A DNA stretch of 13,818 nt from an uncultured Mollicutes bacterium (GCA_937905855.1 CALCWU010000130.1:1-13818), one strand, 5' to 3'; positions 1-7,568 are shown, counted from the first letter of the stretch. Notes: generated by a model not told the origin, from the letters alone. Program-made: numbers and translations.

Positions 1-1
1 T

Positions 2-55
2 GAACGTAAGGTTGATTGTAAGGAAACAGAAACAATTTTAGTGGACAATGAATAA
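2..55 (+). CDS. C-terminal end of an upstream gene (partial)
   Basis: An open frame enters from the left edge and ends at a TAA at 53-55. It encodes 17 residues (begins ERKVDC, ends LVDNE). The reading is favoured because the terminator hairpin starts at 44 and overlaps the stop codon, a common arrangement at gene ends in this genome (the MATE gene does the same). Another frame stops at TAG 39-41 and cannot be ruled out. Too little is present to name a function. Confidence 0.4.
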   Translation, partial: ERKVDCKETETILVDNE

Positions 56-71
56 TTTCATTGTCTTTTTT
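44..71 (+). terminator. Rho-independent terminator
   Basis: A perfect nine-base-pair stem (GACAATGAA at 44-52 with TTCATTGTC at 57-65) closes a TAAT loop and is followed by six T's at 66-71. It ends the upstream transcript. It sits directly against the ribosome binding site of the WYL regulator gene, so it could also act as an attenuator for that gene. Confidence 0.85.
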
Positions 72-81
72 GGGTGATAAG

Positions 82-1023
82 ATGAATAGAACAGCACTTT
101 GTATAAAAGCATTATTGAAATTATATAGTAGAGATATTGTTAATACTAAGGAGTTAGCATTATATTTGGAATGTAATGAAAGAAATGTTAGAGAATATAT
201 TAAAGAATTAAGAACAGCTGGCTATAATATAACCTCAACTAAAGGAATTAATGGAGGCTATATATTAGATAAAGAGGAATTTTTTCCACAAGTTAAATTA
301 ACAAGTGAAGAAATAAATTCACTGGAAGCTGCTATGCTTTATTTAAATAAGAAAAATGATTTTATGGCAAAGGAGGACTTTGCCTTAGCCATTAGTAAAA
401 TTTTAGTAAGCTCAAGAAATAAAAAGAATGAGTTTGATGAAATACGTATTGTTGAAAAATATCCTTTAGCAATGGATAATGCAAGATTAAAGGAAATACA
501 TGATATTTTTAGTGAAGCAATAGCAAATTCAAATAAGGTAATGGTAAAATACGCTTCTGTTAATGGAAGTAAAAAGGAGTATATTTTAGAACCCTATAAA
601 TGCTTTATTTATAATAATTATTGGTATGTTTTAGCATGGAATGAAATGATTAAGAATGCTGATCCAATTGGAATGTATAAGCTTAATCGCTTTGAAGAAA
701 TAAAAATGCTTGATGATAAATTTATAAGGCTTAAAACCTTTGATGAAAAGAAATATATAAATGATTCATCTTTAAATATTAATAAAATTCACGTGATGAT
801 TCGCTTTAAGGATGTTAATATGGCAATTCAAGAAAGAATATATGGTGATAGACAACAACTAATTTTAGAAGATGATAATTCTATTATATTAGATTGCTAT
901 ATGAATGAATTTGATGCGATTACGTTAGCATTAAGTTATGGTGAAAATGCTAAGGTTATCTATCCTGATGAGTTAGCTATTAATATGAAAAATAAAATAG
1001 CTAATATGCTAAAGCAATATTAA
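82..1023 (+). CDS. WYL-domain HTH transcriptional regulator (YafY/DeoR-like)
   Basis: This 313-residue protein is a DNA-binding regulator of the HTH_11 plus WYL type. Residues 1-60 form a winged helix-turn-helix; the segment around NTKELALYLECNERNVREY is the HTH core and a GINGGY turn forms the wing. The C-terminal half carries a WYL ligand-sensing domain with its signature as W181-Y182-V183, followed by a conserved KLNRF element. WYL proteins usually sense nucleotides, nucleic acid or small ligands and act as repressors or activators. The ATG at 82 is chosen because GGGTGA at 72-77 is a well-spaced ribosome binding site; an in-frame TTG at 61 would place the start inside the terminator. No promoter fits between terminator and start. 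The target is unknown; the next gene, 90 bases downstream, is a natural candidate. Family assignment is confident, regulon is inference. Confidence 0.85.
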   Translation: MNRTALCIKALLKLYSRDIVNTKELALYLECNERNVREYIKELRTAGYNITSTKGINGGYILDKEEFFPQVKLTSEEINSLEAAMLYLNKKNDFMAKEDFALAISKILVSSRNKKNEFDEIRIVEKYPLAMDNARLKEIHDIFSEAIANSNKVMVKYASVNGSKKEYILEPYKCFIYNNYWYVLAWNEMIKNADPIGMYKLNRFEEIKMLDDKFIRLKTFDEKKYINDSSLNINKIHVMIRFKDVNMAIQERIYGDRQQLILEDDNSIILDCYMNEFDAITLALSYGENAKVIYPDELAINMKNKIANMLKQY

Positions 1024-1040
1024 AAAAAGACTAATTTTTC

Positions 1041-1048
1041 AAGCGCTT
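1041..1048. promoter_or_regulatory. Small palindrome, possible operator
   Basis: AAGCGCTT is a perfect eight-base palindrome just upstream of the -35 region of the promoter at 1054-1082. GC-containing palindromes stand out in this AT-rich intergenic sequence. It could be an operator for the adjacent WYL regulator or a degenerate cre site for CcpA, but it matches the cre consensus poorly at the flanks. Speculative. Confidence 0.25.
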
Positions 1049-1053
1049 TAATA

Positions 1054-1082
1054 TTTTAATAAAAGGTAAAATATGCTATAAT
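1054..1082 (+). promoter_or_regulatory. Extended -10 promoter of the membrane-HAD/suf operon
   Basis: An extended -10 element, TGC followed by TATAAT (TATAAT at 1077-1082), lies 31 bases before the ATG of the membrane-HAD gene. The -35 at 17 bases' spacing is weak (TTTTAA, 1054-1059), as is usual when an extended -10 is present. No other promoter-like sequence is obvious before sufC, so this promoter probably also drives the suf genes. Confidence 0.55.
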
Positions 1083-1113
1083 AGTTTTGCTATGTTTTAA
1101 AAGAGGTGGTAGT

Positions 1114-2529
1114 ATGCCTAGAATTGGGCTTAGAAACATAAAAACTGCAATTGCGGTATTTCTATGCTTGGCTTTATTTATTGTTTTAATGGGGATAGAT
1201 TATTTAATAAATAAATCCTTCGTTCAAGCAACTAAATGGTATACTCCTTTTTTTGCAGCAATAGCTGCGGCATATAGTGTAGCACCAAATAAAGAGACAA
1301 GCCTTAAGCAGGCTAAGGTTAGAATAATTGCATCTATAATAGGTGGATTATTTGGAATTGCTATCGTTATTATTTATACTAAATTATTTAATCAGTCTTG
1401 GCCTTTTAGTCAAATTAATGCGTTTGGTAAGGTTGATTATAATGGCAGCAATGAAAGCTTTATTTTAAGCTTTATAGTACCATCAATTTTAGTATTGTTA
1501 AGTAGTGTTTTTGTTGTCTATATTTGTTTACTTACAAAACAAAAAAATGCTGCGTTTGTTTCTGTTTTAACGTTAACAGCAGTTATGTGTAGTCTTGGAA
1601 CTGATCCTATAATATATGGATTTAATAGAATACTTTCTACTATAATAGGTGTTTTATTTGCATTAGCAGTAAATTTATTTCATATTCCTCATCATAAGAA
1701 CGTTAATGATTTATATGTTGTTGGTATTGATGGAATATATTCAACTGATGATAAAAAGGTTGAAGGCTATATTAATTATACGCTGAATAATTTGGCTTAT
1801 TATAAGGCGAAGGTTTGTCTTTTTACGACAAAGACACCTACTACCTTGATTCCTGTACTTAATAATGTTAAGTTAAATGCGCCGATTCTTTGTATGAGTG
1901 GGGCCGCTTTGTATGATACTAATAATAAAAAGTATTTATATGAAGAAAAAATAAAAGCAGAGGTTGCTAATAAAATTAGATATTCACTTGAGGAAAAGGG
2001 AATTACACCAATTGTTAATTTGATTGATGAAAATGTTTTGTATACCTATTGTGAATGTGCTAATAATGAAATGATGAAGGTCTATTTTGATGAACGTAGA
2101 AATTCAGCTTATAGTTGCTTCGTTCCTCACAAGGCTCCATATGATGATATTTTGTATATGGTTTTGATTGTTAAAAATGACAAGGTTGATAATTTTTTAA
2201 CAATGATAAAGGAAATAGGTGTAGATGATCAAATAAAGATTTTAATGTATGATTTTTATAGCCTAGATGGTGTTTATAATGATTATAAATTCATAAAAAT
2301 TTATAGCAAAAAAATAATAGAGCTTAATGCCCTAGACTATATTGATAATGAAGGCAAAAAGATTGGCATTATTACTGATGATAATGCTTCGTATTTAGCT
2401 TCAAATGTTGATTATTGTATTACAGCAAAATCCAATGTAGATGATTGTAATCAGGTAATAGAAAAGAATAATGCAGAATTTGTGTTTAGAAAATTAAAAC
2501 ATTTATTCTTCAAAAGAAATAAGGAGTGA
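1114..2529 (+). CDS. ArAE/FUSC-like membrane protein fused to a degenerate Cof-type HAD domain
   Basis: The 471-residue product has two parts. Residues 1-195 hold about six hydrophobic segments (near 8-31, 44-60, 72-95, 118-140, 145-167 and 172-190) and end in an RxxSTxxGxxxAxxVN motif, typical of the aromatic-acid exporter (ArAE_1/DUF939, FUSC-like) N-terminal domain. Residues 200-471 resemble a cytosolic Cof-type HAD phosphatase. However, the DxDGT nucleophile motif reads G204-I-D206-G-I, so the nucleophilic Asp is lost, and the GDxxND motif reads TDDNAS. A motif II-like Thr (FTTK) and a motif III-like Lys region remain. This suggests a pseudo-phosphatase used for ligand binding or regulation. 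ATG 1114 is preceded by AGAGGTGG; a TTG at 1087 lacks such a site. The stop is five bases from the sufC ATG, so the two are probably co-transcribed. The transported substrate is unknown. Confidence 0.75.
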   Translation: MPRIGLRNIKTAIAVFLCLALFIVLMGIDYLINKSFVQATKWYTPFFAAIAAAYSVAPNKETSLKQAKVRIIASIIGGLFGIAIVIIYTKLFNQSWPFSQINAFGKVDYNGSNESFILSFIVPSILVLLSSVFVVYICLLTKQKNAAFVSVLTLTAVMCSLGTDPIIYGFNRILSTIIGVLFALAVNLFHIPHHKNVNDLYVVGIDGIYSTDDKKVEGYINYTLNNLAYYKAKVCLFTTKTPTTLIPVLNNVKLNAPILCMSGAALYDTNNKKYLYEEKIKAEVANKIRYSLEEKGITPIVNLIDENVLYTYCECANNEMMKVYFDERRNSAYSCFVPHKAPYDDILYMVLIVKNDKVDNFLTMIKEIGVDDQIKILMYDFYSLDGVYNDYKFIKIYSKKIIELNALDYIDNEGKKIGIITDDNASYLASNVDYCITAKSNVDDCNQVIEKNNAEFVFRKLKHLFFKRNKE

Positions 2530-2534
2530 TTAAT

Positions 2535-3359
2535 ATGGCATCAATTTTAGAGGTTAAGAATTTATATGCTAGAGTTGAAGAAAAGGAAATATTAAAGGGT
2601 GTTAATTTAACAATAAAAACTGGTGAGGTTCATGCAATAATGGGTCCAAACGGAACTGGTAAATCAACATTATCAAGTGTTATTATGGGCCAGCCTAAGT
2701 ATGAGGTTACTAGTGGTGATATTCTTTTAGATGGAAAAAGTATTTTAAATATGCCTGTTGATGAAAGAGCAAGACTTGGCTTATTTTTAGCTTATCAATA
2801 TCCAGCTGAGGTTCCTGGAGTTACAAATTCTGATTTTATACGTCAGGCTTTAAAGGCTAAAAATGGTGAAGCAGTTAGCTTATTTAAATTTATTAGAGAA
2901 TATGATAAGGCTTGTGAGGAATTAAAAATGCCTAAGGATTTACCACATCGTTTTCTAAACGATGGATTTAGTGGTGGTGAAAAAAAGCGTAATGAAATTC
3001 TTCAAATGAAAATGCTAAAGCCAAAGTTTGCAATATTAGATGAAATTGATTCTGGTCTTGATGTTGATGCTCTTCGTATTGTAGGAGAAAATGTAAGCAG
3101 TATGGTTAATGAAAGCTTTGGCTGTCTATTAATTACGCACTATGAAAGGTTATTAGACTATATTGTTCCCAATTATGTACATATAATGATTAATGGAGCT
3201 ATAGTCAAAACCGGTGGAAAAGAATTAATTGAAAAAATTGATTCTGAAGGTTATGACTGGGTTAAAAAGGAACTTGGTATTGAATTTGAAGAGGAAGCTG
3301 ATCACCGTCCTCATGTAATTCTTGGTTCTTGTGCAAGGGCAAAAAAAGATGAAAAGTAA
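2535..3359 (+). CDS. sufC: Fe-S cluster assembly ATPase SufC
   Basis: SufC is the cytosolic ABC-type ATPase that drives the conformational cycle of the SufBCD scaffold. All nucleotide-binding motifs are visible: Walker A GPNGTGKST (residues 37-45, Lys43), the SufC-type signature GFSGGEKKRNEI, Walker B with catalytic Glu (ILDEIDSGLD), and the H-loop in ITHYERLLDY. The length of 274 residues is slightly more than the usual 250-260, because of a tail ending in GSCARAKKDEK. ATG 2535 is set by AAGGAG at 2521-2526, which lies inside the 3' end of the preceding membrane-HAD gene. The end overlaps the sufD start by 11 bases, indicating translational coupling. Confidence 0.97.
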   Translation: MASILEVKNLYARVEEKEILKGVNLTIKTGEVHAIMGPNGTGKSTLSSVIMGQPKYEVTSGDILLDGKSILNMPVDERARLGLFLAYQYPAEVPGVTNSDFIRQALKAKNGEAVSLFKFIREYDKACEELKMPKDLPHRFLNDGFSGGEKKRNEILQMKMLKPKFAILDEIDSGLDVDALRIVGENVSSMVNESFGCLLITHYERLLDYIVPNYVHIMINGAIVKTGGKELIEKIDSEGYDWVKKELGIEFEEEADHRPHVILGSCARAKKDEK

Positions 3360-4107
3360 TTTAGATATATTAGCTGGTGATTTAGTAATTAAAGGTAGAA
3401 AGGATTCTATCATTACAAAATATGAAAATAACGATATTTATATTAAAATAAAGGATAATGCTAATATTTTTATACCTAAAACTAATAAAAATATTTATAT
3501 TGAGGCTGCAAAAAATACTAAAAGTGATGTTTTTATGACTTCTAATATGAATACTTATGTTGATATTTATGGTGGTGCAAGTATTACATTTAAAGTGGTT
3601 GAGCTTGAAAAATCAGAAGCTATGTTTAAATGTAATCTAAATGAGGAATTGGCTAGTGTTGAGATTAATACTCTTGTAATAACTAGTGAAAATGTAGTTA
3701 TGCATCAAGAGGTATACCATAAGGCTTGCAATACTACAAGTTTAATATCTAATTATGGTGTTGCAACTAATAGTGGTGAGATTAGTTTTGATACAACAGG
3801 AAAGATTTACAATAAAATGAGTAATTCCAATTGTCGTCAATTAAGTAAGGGCTTCATTTTAGGCGATGAAGCCAAAATAACATCTAAACCAATTTTATTA
3901 ATTGATGAATATGATGTAAAGGCTTATCATGGAGCAGCCATTGGTAAGATGAATGAGGACGATTTATTTTATTTAATGAGTCGAGGCTTATCACGAAATG
4001 AGGCCTATTCTTTAGTTTTAGATGGAATTTTGGATCAATATTTATCTTCAATTGACGATGAAGCTATAAAAAATGCATTGGAAGAAAAAATTCACAATAT
4101 TTTATAG
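3349..4107 (+). CDS. sufD: Short SufD-like scaffold protein of the SUF system
   Basis: SufD pairs with SufB as the scaffold on which clusters form. At 252 residues it is much shorter than the usual 400 or more: the N-terminal helical region is missing, leaving the beta-helix core and the C-terminal SufB/D helices. The diagnostic C-terminal stretch is present (YHGAAIGKMNEDDLFYLMSRG). It includes His194, which aligns by motif with the His of SufD implicated in cluster assembly at the SufB-SufD interface. ATG 3349 follows AAGGG at 3335-3339 and overlaps the sufC end; a TTG at 3322 has no ribosome binding site. No disrupted N-terminal remnant is seen, since sufC coding sequence lies directly upstream. 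The shortening therefore looks like a lineage trait, not damage. Its place between sufC and sufS fits the sufCDSUB order. Confidence 0.88.
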   Translation: MKSNLDILAGDLVIKGRKDSIITKYENNDIYIKIKDNANIFIPKTNKNIYIEAAKNTKSDVFMTSNMNTYVDIYGGASITFKVVELEKSEAMFKCNLNEELASVEINTLVITSENVVMHQEVYHKACNTTSLISNYGVATNSGEISFDTTGKIYNKMSNSNCRQLSKGFILGDEAKITSKPILLIDEYDVKAYHGAAIGKMNEDDLFYLMSRGLSRNEAYSLVLDGILDQYLSSIDDEAIKNALEEKIHNIL

Positions 4108-4119
4108 GGGATGCTTAAA

Positions 4120-5328
4120 ATGATTGATACTAATAAAATAAGAAAAATGTTTAGGGTTTATGAAAATAATCCAAATTTAGTATATTTAGACAGTGCCGCT
4201 TCAGCGTTAAAGCCTGATTTTGTAAATCAAAAGGTTTATGAGTTTAATTCATTTAATGGTGTTAATGTTCATAGAGGTGTATATGAATTATCATATGAGG
4301 CGACTAATATGTATGAGGATGCAAGACAAAAGGTTGCTAATTTTATAAATTCGCCATTTGACTCTGTAGTATTTACAAGAGGAGCATCTGATGCTCTTAA
4401 TTTAGTAGCATTAAGCTATGGAATGCAAAATATTAAGCCAGGGGATGAAATAGTTACATCTCTTTTAGAGCATCACTCATCTCACATGCCTTGGTTCAAT
4501 GTTGCAAAGAAAAAGGGAGCAATTATTAAATATATTCCTCTTGATGAAAATAATATGATAACTGTTGAAAATTTCAAGAGTGTTTTAACAGATAAAACTA
4601 AGGTGGTAGCTATTACCTATGTATCAAATGTTATGGGTTATGTTTCACCAATAAAGGAAATTATTAGACTTGCTCATAAAAAAAATGCTATTGTAAGTCT
4701 TGATGCAGCTCAAGCTGTTCCTCATATGAAAATAGATGTTAAGGATTTGGATTGTGATTTTTTAAGCTTTTCTGGTCATAAGATGTGCGCTCCATTTGGT
4801 GTTGGTGTTTTATATGGTAAAAAGGAATTACTTGATATAATGGAGCCAGTTGAATTTGGTGGCGATATGGCAGATACTGTTATGATGGATAATCAAACAT
4901 ATAAGGATGCACCTTACAAATTTGAAACAGGAACTCCTATGGTTAGTGAGGTTATTGGTCTTGGCTATGCTTGTGACTTTTTAAATTCAATTGGTATTGA
5001 GGAAATTGAACGTCACGAGAATATGCTTGCTCTTGAAGCTAAAAGAAGGTTATCACAAATTAAGGGCGTAACAGTATATAATATGAAAGCAACAACAGGA
5101 GTCATAGCTTTTAATATTGATGGAGTACATCCTCATGATGCTGCATCAGTTTTTGATAAAAATAATGTATGCATTAGAGCGGGACATCATTGTGCTCAGC
5201 TTATTACAAGACATTTAGGAGTCCTTGGAACTCTTAGAGCCTCATTTTATATGTATAATGATTTAAAAGATGTTGATAGATTAGTAGAAAGTGCTAAAGA
5301 AGCAGTAGAGTTCTTTGGCCAATTTTAG
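4120..5328 (+). CDS. sufS: Cysteine desulfurase SufS
   Basis: SufS is the PLP-dependent enzyme that converts L-cysteine to alanine and holds the sulfur as a persulfide for transfer to SufU. The 402-residue length matches the family. The PLP-binding lysine is Lys221 in SFSGHKMCAPFGVGVLYG. The persulfide cysteine is Cys358 in IRAGHHCAQ, the short group-II loop. The LEHHSSHMPW and LDAAQAVPH segments supply the PLP-stacking His and the Asp. ATG 4120 is preferred because AGGGG at 4106-4110 is nine bases upstream; the ATG at 4111 abuts that site directly. The sufD stop is 12 bases before. A group-II desulfurase beside sufU is the Gram-positive pairing. Confidence 0.97.
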   Translation: MIDTNKIRKMFRVYENNPNLVYLDSAASALKPDFVNQKVYEFNSFNGVNVHRGVYELSYEATNMYEDARQKVANFINSPFDSVVFTRGASDALNLVALSYGMQNIKPGDEIVTSLLEHHSSHMPWFNVAKKKGAIIKYIPLDENNMITVENFKSVLTDKTKVVAITYVSNVMGYVSPIKEIIRLAHKKNAIVSLDAAQAVPHMKIDVKDLDCDFLSFSGHKMCAPFGVGVLYGKKELLDIMEPVEFGGDMADTVMMDNQTYKDAPYKFETGTPMVSEVIGLGYACDFLNSIGIEEIERHENMLALEAKRRLSQIKGVTVYNMKATTGVIAFNIDGVHPHDAASVFDKNNVCIRAGHHCAQLITRHLGVLGTLRASFYMYNDLKDVDRLVESAKEAVEFFGQF

Positions 5329-5339
5329 AGGTGAATTTT

Positions 5340-5765
5340 ATGGACCTACAAGAATTATATCGTATGGTAATAATGGATCATTACAAAAATCCTCATAATA
5401 AAGGACTTGTTGATTTAGATGGATATAAAAAATTACATTTGAATAATCCTTCATGCGGTGATGATATGACAGTTGAGGTTAAATTAAATGGTGATGTTAT
5501 TGAGGATATTCGTCAGGATGGTCATGGCTGCTCGATATGTTGCTCATCAGCCTCAGTAATGAGTGAGCTTTTAAAAGGTAAGACTAAGGAAGAGGCAACA
5601 AAGCTTGTTGAAAAATTCTACGCAATTGTAACAGGAGCAAGCGTAGATAATGAGGACGAGCTTGAAGAAGCCTTAGCATATAAGGGAGTTAGTCAATTCC
5701 CTGCTCGTGTTAAATGTGCAACTCTTGCTTGGAAGGCCTTTGAGCGTGCAATAAAGGAGGAATAA
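5340..5765 (+). CDS. sufU: Zinc-dependent sulfurtransferase SufU
   Basis: SufU accepts sulfur from SufS by a zinc-ligand swap and passes it to SufBCD. The 141-residue length fits. The three ligand cysteines and Asp are visible: Cys39 and Asp41 in PSCGDD, Cys64 in GHGCSI, and Cys126 in RVKCATLAW. The insertion that separates SufU from IscU is present in the region between the second and third Cys. An oddity is two extra adjacent cysteines, Cys67 and Cys68, just after Cys64, where Bacillus-type SufU has Met/Ala/Ser-type residues. ATG 5340 is set by AGAGGTGA at 5327-5334, which overlaps the end of sufS; a GTG at 5331 falls inside that site. The stop codon overlaps the next ATG. Confidence 0.95.
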   Translation: MDLQELYRMVIMDHYKNPHNKGLVDLDGYKKLHLNNPSCGDDMTVEVKLNGDVIEDIRQDGHGCSICCSSASVMSELLKGKTKEEATKLVEKFYAIVTGASVDNEDELEEALAYKGVSQFPARVKCATLAWKAFERAIKEE

Positions 5766-7168
5766 TGATGGATAATAAAAAAGATGACATTATATCCGAT
5801 TATAAATATGGCTTTAGAACAGAAACTAAAAGTGTAATTGATAGTGGTAAAGGATTATCTAAAGACGTTGTTGAATTTATTTCTAAGGCTAAGGGCGAAC
5901 CAGATTGGATGAGAGAATTTAGATTAAAAAGCTATGAAACATTCTTAAAGCTTAATAATCCATCTTGGGGACCAGATTTATCAATGATTGATTTTAATGA
6001 TTATACATATTATATTAAATCAACCAAGAATACTGAAAATGATTGGAATGATGTGCCAAAGGAAATAAAGGATACATTTGAAAAATTAGGTATTCCCGAG
6101 GCTGAGCATAACTTTTTATCAGGAACATCAACCCAATTTGAAAGTGAAGTTGTTTATCATAACAATTTAAAGGAATTAGATGATAAAGGTGTTATATTTT
6201 GCGATACTGATACAGCCTTAAGAAAATATCCAGACCTATTAAAGAAGTATTTTGGTAAGCTTGTTCCACCAACTGATAACAAATATGCAGCATTAAATAG
6301 TGCTGTTTGGAGTGGTGGTTCATTTATTTATGTTCCAAAGGGTGTCAAGCTATCAAAGCCTGTTCAATCATATTTTAGAATTAATTCTGAAAGAATGGGA
6401 CAATTTGAAAGAACACTAATTATTGTTGATGATGATGCCGATATTCACTATGTTGAGGGCTGTACAGCTCCTCTTTATTCAAAGGATAGTCTTCATGCGG
6501 CTGTCGTTGAAATATTTGTTGGAAAAAGAGCTCATTGTCGTTATTCAACTGTACAAAATTGGGCTAATAATATTGTCAATCTAGTAACAAAGAGAACATT
6601 AGTAGATGATTATGGTCATATGGAATGGATTGATGGTAATATAGGTGCTGGTTTAAATATGAAATATCCTTGTTGTGTTTTACAGGGCTATAAATCTAAA
6701 GGAACAACTGTTAGCATTGCCTTTGCTGGAGAAAATCAGCTTCAGGATACAGGTGCAAAAATGATTCATTTAGGTGAAGGCTCAACTTCAAATATTATTT
6801 CTAAATCTATTTGTCGTGGTGGTGGTAAGGTTAATTATCGTGGTCTTGTAAGCTGTGGTAAAAAGGCTAAAGGTGCTAAAGCGCATGTTGAATGTGATAC
6901 CTTAATCCTAGATGAACTTTCAAGCTCAGATACAATTCCTACTAATACAGGTATGAATAATGATATGTATATTGAGCATGAGGCAACAGTTTCAAAGGTA
7001 AATGAAGAACAATTATTTTATATGATGAGTAGAGGCTTAACTGAGGCTGAAGCAACAGAAATGATTGTTATGGGATTTATTGAACCATTTAGTAAAGAGC
7101 TTCCTATGGAATATGCTGTTGAGCTTAATCGTTTAATTAAGCTTGAGATGACCGATTCAATAGGCTAG
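5765..7168 (+). CDS. sufB: Fe-S cluster scaffold protein SufB
   Basis: SufB is the main scaffold subunit of SufBCD, where the nascent cluster is built. The 467-residue length and sequence are typical: an N-terminal helical part with GEPDWMREFRLKSYE, the central beta-helix with VWSGGSFIYVPKGV and YVEGCTAP, and the C-terminal EHEATVSKVNEEQLFYMMSRG. Cys377 in HVECDTL corresponds by motif to the conserved cysteine used in cluster assembly, and the EHEAT glutamate is also kept. The start is either ATG 5765 (overlapping the sufU TAA by one base) or ATG 5768; the very strong AAAGGAGG at 5753-5760 is better spaced for 5768. It is the last gene of the operon, with a terminator 13 bases after the stop. 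Confidence 0.97.
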   Translation: MMDNKKDDIISDYKYGFRTETKSVIDSGKGLSKDVVEFISKAKGEPDWMREFRLKSYETFLKLNNPSWGPDLSMIDFNDYTYYIKSTKNTENDWNDVPKEIKDTFEKLGIPEAEHNFLSGTSTQFESEVVYHNNLKELDDKGVIFCDTDTALRKYPDLLKKYFGKLVPPTDNKYAALNSAVWSGGSFIYVPKGVKLSKPVQSYFRINSERMGQFERTLIIVDDDADIHYVEGCTAPLYSKDSLHAAVVEIFVGKRAHCRYSTVQNWANNIVNLVTKRTLVDDYGHMEWIDGNIGAGLNMKYPCCVLQGYKSKGTTVSIAFAGENQLQDTGAKMIHLGEGSTSNIISKSICRGGGKVNYRGLVSCGKKAKGAKAHVECDTLILDELSSSDTIPTNTGMNNDMYIEHEATVSKVNEEQLFYMMSRGLTEAEATEMIVMGFIEPFSKELPMEYAVELNRLIKLEMTDSIG

Positions 7169-7180
7169 AATTTATATGAT

Positions 7181-7214
7181 GATCATTAGAATTAAAATCT
7201 AATGGTCTTTTTTT
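7181..7214 (+). terminator. Rho-independent terminator after sufB
   Basis: A ten-base-pair stem with one G-T pair (GATCATTAGA at 7181-7190 with TCTAATGGTC at 7198-7207) encloses a seven-base loop and is followed by seven T's. It closes the membrane-HAD/suf operon. Confidence 0.9.
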
Positions 7215-7244
7215 ATATAAATAATAGCTTTATAAAAAAAACTG

Positions 7245-7272
7245 TTGACAAAAATGTTTTAAATAATATAAT
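7245..7272 (+). promoter_or_regulatory. SigA-type promoter of the small membrane protein gene
   Basis: A perfect -35 TTGACA at 7245-7250 is followed, after 16 bases, by a perfect TATAAT at 7267-7272. A second overlapping TATAAT at 7272-7277 has a 21-base spacing and is less likely. The promoter lies between a terminator and a ribosome binding site, which supports it. Confidence 0.8.
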
Positions 7273-7311
7273 ATAATTATAGTTATTAAATATTTTAGAT
7301 GAGGTGAGTTT

Positions 7312-7518
7312 ATGAAAGGATTAAGTAAAACCTTTGTAGGTATGGTTTATCCTATGTTAATTTCTTTATTTATGTTTTGTTTTGTTTCTGCTTTTGTAAG
7401 TGGAGATGATTTTGAAACGTTACAAATTGTAACTTTGATTTTTACTATGTTTTTTGGTTTTCTTTTTGTAATAGGTTTTATTTTGAATATTATATATAAT
7501 ATAAAGAACAAGGAATAA
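7312..7518 (+). CDS. Small two-helix membrane protein, unknown function
   Basis: The 68-residue product is mostly hydrophobic, with two likely transmembrane helices (about residues 8-29 and 37-61), a short acidic loop (GDDFET) between them and a Lys-rich C-terminus (IKNKE), so both ends are probably cytoplasmic. It has its own consensus promoter, a GAGGTGA ribosome binding site at 7301-7307 and a terminator, so it is very likely a real monocistronic gene. I do not recognise a family. Nothing in its neighbours assigns a role. Confidence 0.75.
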   Translation: MKGLSKTFVGMVYPMLISLFMFCFVSAFVSGDDFETLQIVTLIFTMFFGFLFVIGFILNIIYNIKNKE

Positions 7519-7543
7519 AGAGATAAAATAATTAAATTAATTG

Positions 7544-7568
7544 AAAAGGATAGAAATATCCTTTTTTT
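7544..7568 (+). terminator. Rho-independent terminator
   Basis: A nine-base-pair stem (AAAAGGATA at 7544-7552 with TATCCTTTT at 7557-7565) is capped by a GAAA tetraloop, and the T-run extends to 7568. It ends the small membrane protein transcript. Confidence 0.85.

Noticed and set aside
1036..1050. CcpA cre site
   Set aside because: Only the central AAGCGCTT fits; several flanking consensus positions are wrong.
3225..3413. Reverse-strand open frame of 62 codons over the sufC/sufD junction
   Set aside because: It lies opposite well-supported suf genes, has no ribosome binding site and no recognisable protein features.
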